A stretch of DNA of 64,000 nucleotides from Symbiodinium microadriaticum (taxonomy: Eukaryota > Sar > Dinophyceae > Suessiales > Symbiodiniaceae): assembly GCA_001939145.1 (NCBI GenBank), contig LSRX01000347.1, positions 105,513 to 169,512 on the forward strand. Direction: 5' to 3'. How positions within the stretch are numbered: position 1 is the stretch's first letter; every line of letters starts with the position of its first letter. This document shows, piece after piece, positions 1-10,502 of this stretch. The notes beneath the pieces were generated by a model. It saw nothing but the letters and a program-made list of their open reading frames with translations. It did no database searches and had not been told where the DNA came from. The position numbers and the translations under genes were made by a program.

Positions 1-1331
1 AGTCCTGACAGGACTAGAGCCTTGAACTTGCCTACTGTACTACAAAGCAGGCGGCCTGAAGGGAGCATCGCAAAATCCTGCGCGTTGGGTCTTTCTTTAA
101 CCCGACTCAGGTCCCTTGAATGCCGTGCTCTGCATCGAAATCGAGGAGTTCGGCCTTCCCTGGCTACACCTGGACTTCTTGCCAGCAACTGGCAGTCTTC
201 GGGCCGAGGGTGTTGTCCGTCTTTTTTAGACATGTGGGAGGTTTTGAACCAGAGGGATCCCTAAATGTAGGCATAACCCCCATGGGCTCTATATTCTAAT
301 ATGTAATAATAAGGGCCCTATATTATCAAACACACAATAAGGGCCCTATACTCTGATATCCCAAGCTTGGAGGTCCAAGGCTGAACGGGAGAAGTTCGGG
401 GTCTTCGGGCGCTGCTGAAGGGGCCTTGGTGTTTTCCTACGGCGAAAATGGCCCTAGAGGGACTGCGGCGCGCATGAAGTAAGGCTGTTTGTATGTTAAC
501 ATGTGTGTGTGTGTGTTCAGTCAAATTTTTTGTGTTATAATCTGTCAGATCAGAGAGCACAGAAGTGTTTATTCGGGGAGTTGTATGAGGATCCCGTTAC
601 AGCCCTCATCATGGAGCGGCCCTGTACAATCTTGGAAACTACAAGCTATGCAGGCAGGAGACACAGAGCTTCAATCAGACAAATGCGTGGTCCAAAGCTC
701 TAGAAATCGTAAGCTCGTGTGAACCCAAGATAGCCTTAGAGCCCACTAAATGCCAGAGTATTCGATCTCCTTCAGGATGCAGCCAACAGCGGTGGCGAGG
801 TGGTCGGGTTGCCCACGGCCGTGCTCCTTGCCGCGGAGATTTTGCGAAGCTTTGAGACGCTCGGCTTCCCTGGCAGTTTACAGAAACCACAAGGAAGCCC
901 CTGAGGCGCCCAGAAGCCAAAGCAAGGGCTTTGCGGCTCCTCTGCTAGTCCGCTAGTTCCCAAAAAACTGCTTCCAGCAAGAAATGATCTTCAACCTGCT
1001 AAGACTTCCGAGCGTGCACCTGATCGTAAGACTGCCAATGCTGAAAGTGCCTGTCAGTCAGAGCCCAGCTTCGGGCTCGGGCTTGAAAGCTTTTTTTTTT
1101 TTTGGAAGGATTGAGGACCTGGAGGAAGCAACCAAAGCTCAGTGTGGACCAGGAATTGATACATCTAAACCCTAAACCCCTAAACCCTAAACCCAGGAGA
1201 TCGAAATTCGGCTTGCAGCACGTGGTCGCAGCTGCCGTGCTGCGTGCAGCGGCAACGCAGGCGGCCTCGCTCCTCTCCAGCGCTTCCCGGCAGTAGACGT
1301 CTTTAATGATTTGATGGTTAAGGTACTAGTT

Positions 1332-1443
1332 CCCAGAGAGCCCAATACTTCTTCAACAGGAATCGGGATTCCGTGATTCATGAAGAGATCGTTAATATGA
1401 CTTGAGGTATAGTGCTTCATCAGGGGGTATTGGGCTCTTTGGA
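1332..1443. repeat. palindromic element, family A copy 1
   Basis: The left end reads CCCAGAGAGCCCAATAC and the right end is nearly its reverse complement (GTATTGGGCTCTTTGG). This gives a foldback unit of about 112 bp. The core has diverged from the other family A copies, so this is an older copy. Confidence 0.65.
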
Positions 1444-2061
1444 TACTTGTTTAGCCCCATGAGTAACTGTACACTTTGGGGGTTTTATTCTACACGTGGC
1501 CTGCAGAGAAAGTCCGAACCTTTTCAGGCTTGGTTTTGGGAAGCAGGCTGTGTGGGTTTTGGGGAAGCGTTCACAGAGCCGGTGCATTGAGTGAAGCAGC
1601 ACTCACTGCCCTACGTGCTGACCATGTCGGAAGAATACGCAGTCCCGCAAGGCAAATCGATTTCAAATACTTTGGATCTCCGAAAAATTGGTAAAACAGG
1701 CCTTGTATGCCTATACTCTGGGCCCCCAAAACGAACCGGAATTACAGGCAAAAGAGCTGAGGAGAGTCCGGTGGCCTGGGACGGCTTGGATCACGCGCTG
1801 GCCCGTCTTTGCACGGCAGGTGCAGTCATGAGCAAATTGTCGGATTTTGGGACCGTTTCGAGCCTGGTTTTGGCTGCAAGGAGCCTGAAATCTTCATCCC
1901 TAAACTTATGGTTGCTTGCTTACTACCAGCATATTGCTCATTGGCTTTGGTTTGCTTTGGGGTAGATGATCGCGCATGACTTGCTGAAAAGAGGACATGA
2001 CTCGCATGAGGAGAACCCCTAAACGGGACTCCAAATCTGCAATCTGCACGATTACCCGAAT

Positions 2062-2250
2062 ATACCCAATATCCCTGTCGTTCGGAATATATCTTAAATC
2101 ATAATAGTAAGGCCCCTATTTTTTTAAAGGTACATTTCTTAATTGAGGGGTATTGGGTTCTCTGAGGCGGCATCGTAATTAATATATATATATATATATA
2201 TATATTTATTTATTTATATTTATATTTATATTTATATTTATTTATTTGTA
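2062..2250. repeat. family A copy 2 with an adjoining TA/TTTA tract
   Basis: The right half (2105-2166) shows the family A features: a GGCCCCTA core, TTAATTGAGGGG, then TATTGGGTTCTCTG. The left half is degraded, with only ACCCAATATCCCT left near 2064. A (TA)n run followed by TTTATATTTA units fills 2179-2250 immediately outside the right end. Confidence 0.55.
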
Positions 2251-2971
2251 TAGGAAGTATGGGTGAGGGAGGGGGCTTAAAATGAGGGGTGCTTATGTTG
2301 AAGATCTTCAGACTTAGTGTCTGAATTGGGGTCCTTGCTTCCCTCAAGCTCCTATAGGAGTCATTTCAGCAAGACTTCTCAGAACTCAAAGCATAAATCA
2401 GCTGCAGTGCAGAATGTGAGGAAGGCCTGTTCGAATTAGTCGGCAGAGGGCTTGGTCTTGAGGGTGCCGGGCCTTTTGTGAGGAGAGGGAGGCTCTCCCT
2501 GCTAGGAGAGTCAGGATCAACCTCTGCAATTTATTTGCAGCCCCACCGACGTTTCCTGCTACTTCAAGTATTCCTTCTTAAAATTAGGGGTGTCGAGCTC
2601 AACTTGCATATAACCTTTCACATTTCATCTCTTCCATGCAGCTCGTCGTTTGGAGGTGCATGCCCGCGCCGGAAACGTCGCAACGACCGTGGAGCTTTGC
2701 AGCCCGGTGCCGTGGTTGAAGGAGTCCTTGCCAGTTCCAGGCCGGTCTGGTGCGGCATACCGACGCAGGTATAAGCTGCCCAACGGCTTCTTCATGCAGA
2801 TGTCTACACATCAGTTGTTGCTTAGGTAGGAGCGGCGGGCACATGCGAAGATGCCCGTGCAGCAGCATATAAGTGTGCACACATGTACACACACACACGC
2901 ACATATATACGTACATACATGGACACAAATAAACATGTGTTTTCTGTTTGACTCACTTCAGGATATAGTCG

Positions 2972-3010
2972 GTCAGTCAGTCAGTCAGTCAGTCAGTCAG
3001 TCAGTCAGTC
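2972..3010. repeat. (GTCA)n microsatellite
   Basis: About ten perfect tandem copies of a GTCA/TCAG tetranucleotide. A CA/TA-rich tract lies just upstream (2878-2930). Confidence 0.95.
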
Positions 3011-4911
3011 ATGTTTATGCGGACACAAAAGCAAACATGAATGCTTAAGTAAACACAGCAAAAGGCTTCACAATGTAGAAGTGAAAACAATTACTACAAC
3101 GATCCCTTAGGGCTCCTTGCTAGAATTATTGCGTAATCTATCCCCAAACCCCTTTTATATTCATTTAGGCGCCTATACTATACTATTCCTCCATAGCATT
3201 ATAAAAATTCCCCGATAGCATTATAAACCCCCAAAGCCCTGTCTTACTGGCTTTCATTTATGCTCCCATAGTTGTGCCGTCGGCAGGCGACATGCCTCAG
3301 CTTGCCGGGCACCTCCCGGCCTTTTTGGGCGGCTTTTGCCCTGAGGCGGTCGAGTCTGCGCAGGTGCCTCGTTCTCGCAGCCCACCCTTCTGAGGACCTT
3401 ATAAGGGCGTTTCAAGAGACGTCGTGCATGCAGTTTGGTTTCTGATCCGGGTCCCATTCTTTGTTGAAGCTCGAATATTCGATTCAATCCTTCGAAGTGA
3501 CCCCGAGCTCAAGAGCCGTCACACTTCTCAATTTCACGTGTCCCCCACCCCAGCCTTCCGACAAAAATCCTTCCGATCGGAAGTCAAACTACGAAAGCTC
3601 AGGTCATCGAGCGAGCGCTTCAGCTGCGGCAAACCTCCGACTTGGCCGCCATCGCGGAGAAGGCTTCAACATCCAAACGATAAGACTGTCACTGGAGGTA
3701 CTCAAGTGTGACTTCTGTGTTTCGGGTGTTTGGAGGCTTTGGGGGCGGGAGCTGAAGCAATGCTGTCTAAAGCTCAAGCTCCAAGTTCTGTCTCTTGGAA
3801 CAGTGGCTCATTGACTAAAGGCTTCCAAATCTAGGAGGAAGCTCGGGCCTTCGTTTGAGGGCGCAGCTACCAGTGTTGGCCCTCGGCTTGCTTCTTTCAC
3901 GACGGTCGCGATGCGAAGACCCATCTTCTTCCTGCTTTGTCTTCGACTGCCTGTCTATATTTTGCTGGACGCCTCTTCCTTGCACCCTCAAGCACCAACC
4001 TGTCGTGGCGCAAAGAGGCGCGAGGAAGGTGGTAGCCAAACACAGCACAGACAAGCGCGAAGGCCTCAGAAAACCTTGGGCAGATTCGTGCAAAGCCGTG
4101 TCGGTACGATCTACGCAGATCCGAACACGGGTCCCGGTAGGCAAATGTTCGAGCTCCCTAAAGAGTCCACTGCTGTCACCAAGTACGTCGGCATTGAACG
4201 AAGTGTTGAGACGAAGCTTCTTTGTGTCATCACGGCTACGCTGGCCGTTCATCCCTTTTGGGAGTGTCCCTAAGTTTTCGGGCGGCTTCACGTCAAAGCC
4301 CAAGACCTCCAGCAATGAACCCGAGGTTCCAGGCTTAGTAGGGCAAGGAGGGAGCGGATCCCTTGGACAGTCCCTTTCGTAGGGAGGGTAGTCTGAGCCT
4401 GTCAGGCAGACGCAGGCATCTGGCGTTTCGGCTTCTTCGCCGCCTCCTCGAACCTCTTGTGCTCGGATCCGGCCCTTCGGCCCAGAATGCGGGGGGGTTT
4501 TGGGGGGGGTTCCGAGCTTTGGGGCTGAGATTCAAGATGCTGTTGCTTTCAGTTTGTGCCAGTTGGTTTGCTCGCCTTTAGGATGACTTCAGATCTCATT
4601 GTTGGGAGCGGCCGAGCTGTTCCAAGTTGATAGATCCGCATTCACCGGTCTCCGGCGCCAGACCTAAAGTACGGAAGTGGTTTGCGACAATTGGGTCATA
4701 TGTGCGCCCACCAACTTCCAACATGCGGCAAGAAACCTCCCCAAACCCTAAATCCCGTTGCAGGGAGTCAAGGAAGTGGGTCCACGGTTTTCCTCCGACC
4801 TTCCCCGACATCTTCCGCTCCAACTGGGGCCGCAGCCCATGCCCGAATTTCTCACATCTCTTCTCCCTGGTTCTTAGCAGGGAATTTAAACAGCCCAAGA
4901 GGGAGACAACG

Positions 4912-5050
4912 ATTGTATACTATGATATACTAGTGATACTATAACAGATTCAGGTATACTATCATATACTATCTTATACTATGATATACAAGCAGATATA
5001 TATATATATATATATATTATAAAATATACTACAATCTACTACAATACTAC
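4912..5050. repeat. TATACTA-type repeat with (TA)n core
   Basis: Degenerate tandem copies of a TATACTATGA-like unit, a perfect (TA)n run near 4996-5017, then ACTACAATA units. It is low-complexity DNA without coding potential. Confidence 0.85.
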
Positions 5051-5176
5051 AGCCCCTGAAGCGCCAGGGGCCGGACCGGGAGCTGCGGGAGCAGGGGCGG
5101 CGCTGGCTCGCCTCGCAGCCGGAGCTGCGAAGCCTACCGGCCCTGATGAGGCGAAGTCCACTACATACAACTCCAA

Positions 5177-5243
5177 GGGTTTAGGGTTTCTAGGGTTTAG
5201 CGGTTTAGGGGTTTAGGGGGGTTTAGGGTTTAGCGTTTAGGAC
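5177..5243. repeat. interstitial telomere-type tract (TTTAGGG orientation)
   Basis: Degenerate TTTAGGG units (GGTTTAGGG, GGTTTAGCG) lie in the G-rich orientation. A weak C-rich counterpart is near 4743-4757. It matches the plant- and dinoflagellate-type telomere unit but is internal here. Confidence 0.75.
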
Positions 5244-5357
5244 AACTCTAGATGCATCCTCTAACCCTCCAGCCCCTTGCAGGTGTCACCTTGAGGGGCT
5301 GCCTGCGCCTCTCCGCCAGGGCCTGCAGGCCGGTACCCTTTCTTTGAGGTCGGTGAA

Positions 5358-5533
5358 CCCAGGGAACCCAATATTTCCCTTTTATTGAGGATATATACCT
5401 TAAATTATAGGGGCCTTACCATTATGATTTAAGGTAGATCCCCGAATTAAGGGATATATACCTCAAATTTTGGGGGCCTTACTATTTTGATCTAAGGTAG
5501 ATTCCTTGATTGAGGGGTATTGGGTTCTCTGGG
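5358..5533. repeat. family A copy 3 with duplicated core
   Basis: The ends are CCCAGGGAACCCAATAT and its near reverse complement ATTGGGTTCTCTGGG. At 176 bp it is longer than the other copies. Its interior carries two tandem copies of an about 60 bp core (GATATATACCT, GGGGCCTTAC, AAGGTAGAT). The extra length is explained by one internal duplication. Confidence 0.75.
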
Positions 5534-5660
5534 AAGGTTGCGCTGTAGGGGCAGAGTCAGAAGCGCGCTGGGTTGTTTTCGAGGGATACGTCGAGAGCGA
5601 AAAAACAAGGTGGTCAAAGGGTCTTGTATGTTAGGGCTTGTGGAGTGGTACGTTAGCCCA

Positions 5661-5757
5661 ACGTATGTATGTATATATGTAGGAAGGCATGTAGGTAGGT
5701 AGGCATGTAGGTAGGTAGGTAGGTAGGTAGGTAGGTAGGCAGGCAGGTAGGTAGGTG
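5661..5757. repeat. (GTAG)n microsatellite
   Basis: A run of GTAG/GTAT/GCAG tetranucleotides with about 20 units, some interrupted by GCAT. Frames read through it only because the repeat lacks stops in some phases. Confidence 0.9.
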
Positions 5758-5904
5758 CAGGAGAAAATTAAGCCCTGAACGCCAAGCCGAAATCGGCATC
5801 CATCCTTCGACGCCCGACGGCAGTCATCCGAGACAATCCGAAGCACAACAGCCGGTGTCAAGCTGTTCTGGAGTCTGAAAAGGGTTAATAAAGGGACCTG
5901 AATA

Positions 5905-5960
5905 AAAAGAATAGGGTTTGGGGGCCCATTATACTACTAGGCCCCTACATTGCACCTGTA
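5905..5960. repeat. family B palindromic element, partial copy
   Basis: AATAGGGTTTGGGGGCCC is followed by AGGCCCCTACATTGC, the right-hand terminus seen in full family B copies. Only about half of the element remains. Confidence 0.5.
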
Positions 5961-6083
5961 GCCGCCTCCTGTAGGACCTCTTGGAGTCAACGCCCCTCTA
6001 GCTCCTTTCCTTGAGACAATTCCGATCGAGATCCTGGGTTTTTTCCGAGAGCATCCAGCCATAGGGTACCTTTATTTGAGCAG

Positions 6084-6237
6084 TTTCGGATGTTTCGTGA
6101 CGATCAGGCGAGAGATCTGGCTGAGCAACTCCCTCTCCTCACGAGCTTGCACATGGCAGCTGCCATCTCCGCAGCCCCCATCTCAGGCTTCCTGCTGAGC
6201 TCCAGTTTCCAGGAACTGAAGCTTTTTCAATTGCTCG
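6084..6237 (+). CDS. RNF213-like E3 ligase gene, exon upstream of the RZ finger
   Basis: This exon follows a good acceptor (TTTATTTGAGCAG) and is open in phase 0 from TTT CGG ATG. It encodes about 51 residues, mostly hydrophobic helix. It is short, so it is easy to miss. The predicted donor is G|GCTCTA at 6238, a GC donor. Joined to the next exon in phase it gives LLG-LSHPLK, leading into the FLPAMPDDE motif. In RNF213-family proteins a similar Ala/Leu-rich segment precedes that motif and the RZ finger. Family membership rests on position and the downstream exons rather than on a motif in this piece. The gene surely continues upstream, where RING and AAA+ domains would be expected, but I could not find those exons. 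Confidence 0.5.
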
Positions 6238-6346
6238 GCTCTACTGTGATACAACTTTGCAGGATCTAGTGATTGAGGGAAGGAGAGATGCAGTCTCTTT
6301 GCCTGGTGCTACATGACATGGCAAGGAGCGAACCTCTCGTTTGCAG
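6238..6346 (+). other. intron with GC donor
   Basis: Predicted 109 nt intron running from GCTCTA to TTTGCAG. It joins phase 1 to phase 1, so the split codon becomes GGT (Gly). Confidence 0.45.
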
Positions 6347-6426
6347 GTCTGTCGCATCCGTTGAAGCTTGCTGCCGACGGGGTAGCAGGCATGTTTTTGC
6401 CTGCCATGCCGGATGACGAAGAGCAG
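6347..6426 (+). CDS. RNF213-like gene, exon with FLPxMPxD motif
   Basis: An 80 nt exon after acceptor CTCTCGTTTGCAG. It encodes LSHPLKLAADGVAG followed by MFLPAMPDDEEQ. The FLPxMPxD stretch just before the zinc finger is a recurrent feature of RNF213-type proteins (known from the family). The predicted donor is CAG|GCACGG, a GC donor, at phase 0, and the next exon continues in frame. The short size, exact phase match and motif order together make this the best supported of the small exons apart from the RZ exon. Confidence 0.65.
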
Positions 6427-6503
6427 GCACGGAACTCCCAACACCCGACTTTCTTCGCCAGAAGCATCCTTTGCCCTTGTCCGGTGCCCCTTCCTTGCTG
6501 CAG
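6427..6503 (+). other. intron with GC donor
   Basis: Predicted 77 nt phase-0 intron running from GCACGG to CCTTGCTGCAG. Reading straight through instead would shift away from the RZ frame. Confidence 0.6.
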
Positions 6504-6738
6504 GTCATCCTGCAAGCCTTGAACGAGGGCTATGCCAACGCGCGTTTTCATGGGCACACCAGGTACGAGTGCCAGTGTGGCTACAGGTTCATCGTCGCAG
6601 ATTGCGGGCAAGCCGTGCAGGAAAGCACGTGCCCTCAATGTCGACGTCGCATCGGTGGGTTCGAGTACGCCCGGCATGGCAACAGACGCGTTGATGCATC
6701 TCCAGTCGTCACCCCTGCAACTCTACAGTCCAAGCAAG
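6504..6738 (+). CDS. RNF213-like gene, RZ-type zinc finger exon
   Basis: The exon starts GTC ATC CTG after CTGCAG and encodes 78 codons. At about residues 22-50 it carries an RZ-type zinc finger: YECQCGYRFIVADCG, then STCPQCRRRIGG. In RNF213 and ZNFX1 this finger is written C-P-N-G-H-P-Y, then E-C-G, then C-x2-C, then IGG. In RNF213 it is the module needed for RING-independent ubiquitin transfer. Spacing from the first Cys to the D-C-G Cys is 11, as in the family, so the alignment is firm. The usual His is Tyr here, and an extra Cys sits two residues after the first Cys. The finger is followed by GGFEYARHGN, like the family's IGG-xxH-xxxGN. The predicted donor is AAGCAAG|GCCAGC (GC, phase 1). 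Confidence 0.75.
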
Positions 6739-6881
6739 GCCAGCGTTTCAGCGGAAACTGGGCTTTCCTGTCGTAGAACGGGGCATGATCAACTCCACCG
6801 TACTTACTAATGATCTCTTGAACCGGCAGCACAAGCTGAATTCGAGACGATAGAGGCAGAAGCTAGCAGTGTGCTTTGCAG
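6739..6881 (+). other. intron with GC donor
   Basis: Predicted 143 nt intron running from GCCAGC to GTGCTTTGCAG. The split codon becomes GGA, giving SKQ-G-YFPHP, which resembles the family's Gly-Tyr/His-V-L-G-N-P stretch after the RZ finger. Confidence 0.55.
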
Positions 6882-7118
6882 GATACTTTCCACATCCTGC
6901 TTCTCGCGAGCGCAGCCTTTCTGTGAGAAGCATCTCTCCGTTATCCTTCCGCGCCCTGCACTTCTTGTTGCACTCGTCCTTTTTCACGAAGCTTTGGGAC
7001 ACCTCTGCTTGGGCCGTCCAGAACGTGGCAGGAATTCTGGAACACCTCAGGGCCGATTGGGACGTCCTTACTCAAATCCTGGGAGCTTGTCCTGCTGGCT
7101 TTTTGATGGATGTTTCAG
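6882..7118 (+). CDS. RNF213-like gene, helical segment after RZ finger
   Basis: Encodes about 79 residues: YFPHPASRERS, ISPLSFRALHFLLHSSFF, then ILEHLRADWDVLTQILG. In RNF213-family proteins the RZ finger is followed by (L/I)(S/P)P, a helix rich in Leu and His, and a segment of the form L-x2-D-x2-x-L-x3-L/I-G. The order and spacing fit here. The predicted donor is TTTCAG|GCACGA (GC, phase 1). Reading on would hit TGA at 7136. The family match is by remembered pattern, not by computed alignment. Confidence 0.6.
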
Positions 7119-7223
7119 GCACGACTTCTTCTTGAGACGTGAGCGAGTGCTGTGACGAGCAGTTGTGTGCTCATCCTAGCGTGCCTGGCACAGGCAAACT
7201 GATGTTCACTTCCCGATCTACAG

Positions 7224-7321
7224 TGCAGACAGTGATGACACAAAAGGAGCGCCTGCAATGGGAACGGCATTTTGCCGAGGCTCCTGATCGCCTGGAAGTG
7301 AAGCCGCATGCATTTGCACCG
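7224..7321 (+). CDS. RNF213-like gene, short exon with TKE-W-E helix
   Basis: After acceptor CCCGATCTACAG at 7223 the frame gives VMTQKERLQWERHFAEAPDRLE. This matches in position and pattern the (S)TKExxxxWExE helix that follows the previous segment in RNF213. Exon 6882-7118 ends in phase 1 and this one starts with two bases, so they join in frame. The end is uncertain: G|GTGTGT after 7321 and GAA|GTGAAG at about 7300 are both possible. An acceptor six bases downstream would also keep the frame. Confidence 0.5.
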
Positions 7322-7806
7322 GTGTGTAGATGTGCTGGGATGTGCATCACCGAGCAGCTGTGCGATTATGAAACTCGGGATCCTGAGAGGTGATTATCGA
7401 GCCCTGCGTAGACAACGTGCAGAGAGCCGAATTTGATGCCCAGCTCAGCTGGGACAGAGTTGCTGGTCATGCAGAGGCCCAGCTGGTCGGGGTTGGAGGG
7501 TTTGGGGCCTGAAGCTTTGCCGCAGCTTCTCTTTCTACCCATCTGTCGATGCTTCTCTGTTAAGGTGAGCGGCAAAGACAGTATCGGTCTGGGAAGCCTG
7601 CGTTTGTTCCACGCAAGAACAGGAGACCTTGCCGCTCCTCCTGTTGGATCGCCTCCCTCCGCTGAGCGCGCGCGCGACCACGGATGAGCAAGGCCAGAGA
7701 CTCCTGAGACCCTGCAGGGTGTGAAGCAACCCCACAAGAAGCTGAATCCCAAGTCCAAGATCCCTTCATCCCCTGAACCTCCATAGGCGTGGGTGTAACA
7801 TTGCAG

Positions 7807-7905
7807 GTGGCTCCGCGGAAGCATCTCAAGCCCACCGACTGGCTCCTCGCGGCTGCAAGCGCCGCACTTGCAGTGGACAAACATTCCAGAATACAAATAG
7901 TCTTC
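7807..7905 (+). CDS. possible small exon of the RNF213-like gene
   Basis: After acceptor GTAACATTGCAG the frame reads VAPRKHLKPTDWLLAA, an Ala-rich stretch, then SRIQIVFKW, with a candidate GTGTGC donor. It would join the exon ending at 7321 in phase 0. I recognise no family motif in it. It is only a candidate. Confidence 0.25.
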
Positions 7906-8212
7906 AAATGGTGTGCTCAGAATGCTAGACCTTGAACTGTACGCCCTACCAGTCAGTAGAGCTTAAGAAGATTTGGAATCCGAACACCCAGCGACTCAAG
8001 CCATGAAGCACCTGAATCCTGAAGGCCATCGCATGTGCCCCGGACAGGCCTGAAGAGTCTGTTCTGTGAGCTTTACAAGGAACCAGAAAGCCTTGAGCAA
8101 AGCCCCACATCCTGAGACGCCTCTAAAGCATATCAAGCTCAAAACCAAACTCCCAACTTCAAGCCTTGACACCTAAATGCCTTAAAGCCTCAGAACAAGC
8201 CACACCGGTGGT

Positions 8213-8600
8213 TAGAACCCTAAGCCCTAAACTCCTCTTAACATTTCCAAAAAAAGCCTCAGGTGCTTGGAGCCCTCAACCCTAACCCCGAAGCCTTGTT
8301 ATTCTATACCCCAGACCCCTAAAACATCCAAAGCAGGTGCTTAGAGCCCTCAACCCTCAACCACTAAACCCTAAACTCCCCTTTAAGCCCTAAACTCCCC
8401 TTCAAACCCCAAACCCTAAACTTCCCTTTAAAACCCCCAAAAGCAATTGCGCCTTAGGTGCTTGGAGCTTGGAGCTGGGAACTTCACCTTCGCCCTGAGC
8501 TTGGCTCGAGCCCGGGGTCCCGAAGGACGGGACCCTACCGCTGGGTTTGAGGGGTTTTTTGTGGGGCTTAGGGCTTAGGGTTTAGGGTTTTAAGGTTCAG
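8213..8600. repeat. telomere-type tracts bracketing a GC-rich core
   Basis: Degenerate CCCTAAA units (8213-8440) are followed by a GC-rich core (about 8441-8555) containing GAGCCCGGGGTCCCGAAGG, then TTTAGGG-type units (8560-8600). C-rich on the left and G-rich on the right is the same layout seen repeatedly later in the window. Confidence 0.75.
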
Positions 8601-9286
8601 GGTTGGGGGGACTTGTAGGGCTTTAGAACTCAAGGAGTTGGGCTTCAGGGTTTTGTTTGCTTTTGTTCATCTCGGGGCTCGCAAAGGCTTTAGAGTTGTT
8701 GTGTATTCTGTTGTGTGCTGAGTTCGGTGGCAGTTTGTTGTTCAATTTTCGGTCAAATGTCGCTACTCTTCATCCGGAGTCTCGCGAATTTTCGATGAAA
8801 TGTCCCTACAGGCTTTGCTCGATGTAATTTTGTGGTGGCAGGTTGTTGAGACCTCGTACTTGCTGCACGTTATTCTGCATTGTCAGTTTGAGGCATCATG
8901 CAAGCAGGGGGAAGCGGAAACCATGCAGTGCCTTCCGATTTCGGATTCCGGTTTTAGCCGAAACTTCCGCTGTTTCTGTCGTTTACACATGGAAAATGCC
9001 CAGCTGTTCGCTCCTAAAGCACACCAATCTCCGAATCTCCCACAGAGTCCGACACCCCTTAAATAAGCAGGGCCTGCTGCAATTGCAGATCCGCTATCCA
9101 ACAAAATTTTCCAAAGCCAAGCTTCAATTCAGACAGCATCTGCAAACTCCTCCAAGCCCTTCATGGGGGAAGCCTTAACCCACACTCCGAAATCGAAGGG
9201 CTCACCGCCTCCACCTTGGAGCCCATCGACGTGGTCAAAGCCCGCTGCGTGGCTGCAAGCTCGTGGTGCCTTTGGAGCTGTGCTAT

Positions 9287-9392
9287 ATGGGGGTTTCCGA
9301 AACGAGGGGACCCTAATAATGTACTCCAAACAACAGGATCCTTATTATAAGGACCCCCAAAATAGGGTACCCTAATTTCGGAAACTCCCATA
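9287..9392. repeat. family C palindromic element, copy 1
   Basis: The ends are ATGGGGGTTTCCGAAA and TTTCGGAAACTCCCAT, an inverted pair of about 16 bp. The internal motifs GGGGACCCTAATA, GGATCCTTATTATAAGGACC and GGGTACCCTAA are shared with copies at 54554 and 60489. The size is about 106 bp with no coding capacity, consistent with a MITE. Confidence 0.85.
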
Positions 9393-10502
9393 TTCATCAC
9401 CTGCAACTGCTGCCAACTGTTCTCATGACTACCGAGCGTGCTCCTGTAATCGTACGCGCTGTTGCCACTGGTATTACTGCGATTTACGTTCATCTTGTTC
9501 CTCTATAAGTATTCAGGTTGATCTGTGCCATGTGCCACCCAGCAAGGCTCCTGATGCTAGCAACACTGCTGAATTCTCGCATGCTTGCATGATGAACGTT
9601 CGTGTGGTTATTTTTCTGCATTATCGTCATGACTATGCCTGTTCATAATACTAACAAGGAAGAACGGTTAATACCATGGAGCTGCCGATTGTTCGACATC
9701 CAGCATTCAAACTCTGCGCATGTTGAAAATGCCCAAGGCCTCGGCGGAGGATCAGGGTGCAAAGTAAGTAGGGTTAGAGGCAAAAGTAACTCTTGTTATG
9801 TGCACTTATAACCCTGATCAGGGTACTTATAACCCTACTTACTAGGTCCCATGATCCTTTAAGTAGATGCTGCAGAGAGAGACAGAGACAGACGGAGAGA
9901 GACAGAGAAAGAGGGAGAGGGAGGCTGCAGATGCTGCCGCGAAGGAGTTCACAGTTCGCAGCCTGCTGTTTTGATCGTGAACGAGAGACACGGAGTAGCT
10001 GTTCGTAGCTGCAAGGAGAAAGATGTTGGATGCCCGTTCGAGATTCAGGGCGAACACTCCTTCAGAAAGACAGGATGGAAACCCTAGCGATTATCCAATG
10101 ATAGGCAGAGAGATGGAGAGACCAGAGAGCTTCATAGGAAGATAGGCAAAGATGCACACAGACACTGCAGCGGACAGAAGCAGAGAAAATCGCTGGACGC
10201 ACCGTCATGTATGCAAGTCAGCTCACATGCACAGTTTCGGTGTTTATCTCCGTACCGCTGTCTACGTGCACTACATGCTATGTCTTTCTTGCCGTGCAGC
10301 GGCAAATGCGTCTGATAACCTGATGTTGCTACTTGAAATTCTCCAGCTCTCCTGTTCACTATGTTGAGTTTCGTTGGCAATGTAGCAAACCGCATCGTCA
10401 AAGACTTCCTTTGAAACGAGTTCCGCCTCGGCGAGGTTACAGCAGGTTGGATGACAGGCTCCTCGCGGAGATTGCGGCTCCTCGGCCATGGGCCTTCCCT
10501 TG

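Larger units (their letters stand above)
1..6083. other. repeat-rich stretch with no supported gene
   Basis: Both strands carry many short open frames here, but none has a recognisable domain, a convincing start or splice signals that chain into a gene. The stretch holds palindromic MITE-like elements (1332-1443, 2062-2166, 5358-5533), simple repeats (2179-2250, 2972-3010, 4912-5050, 5661-5757) and short telomere-type tracts near 1168 and 5177-5243. A 175-codon + frame at 3855-4382 and a 166-codon - frame at 3815-4315 overlap each other. The + frame opens with TTG rather than ATG and neither looks like a known protein. Upstream exons of the RNF213-like gene could lie here, but I could not identify any. 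Confidence 0.5.

Noticed and set aside
3815-4382. Overlapping frames of 166 and 175 codons, the + one with a signal-peptide-like start
   Set aside because: The + frame begins at TTG rather than ATG, both strands are open over the same bases, and there is no known motif or splice pattern.
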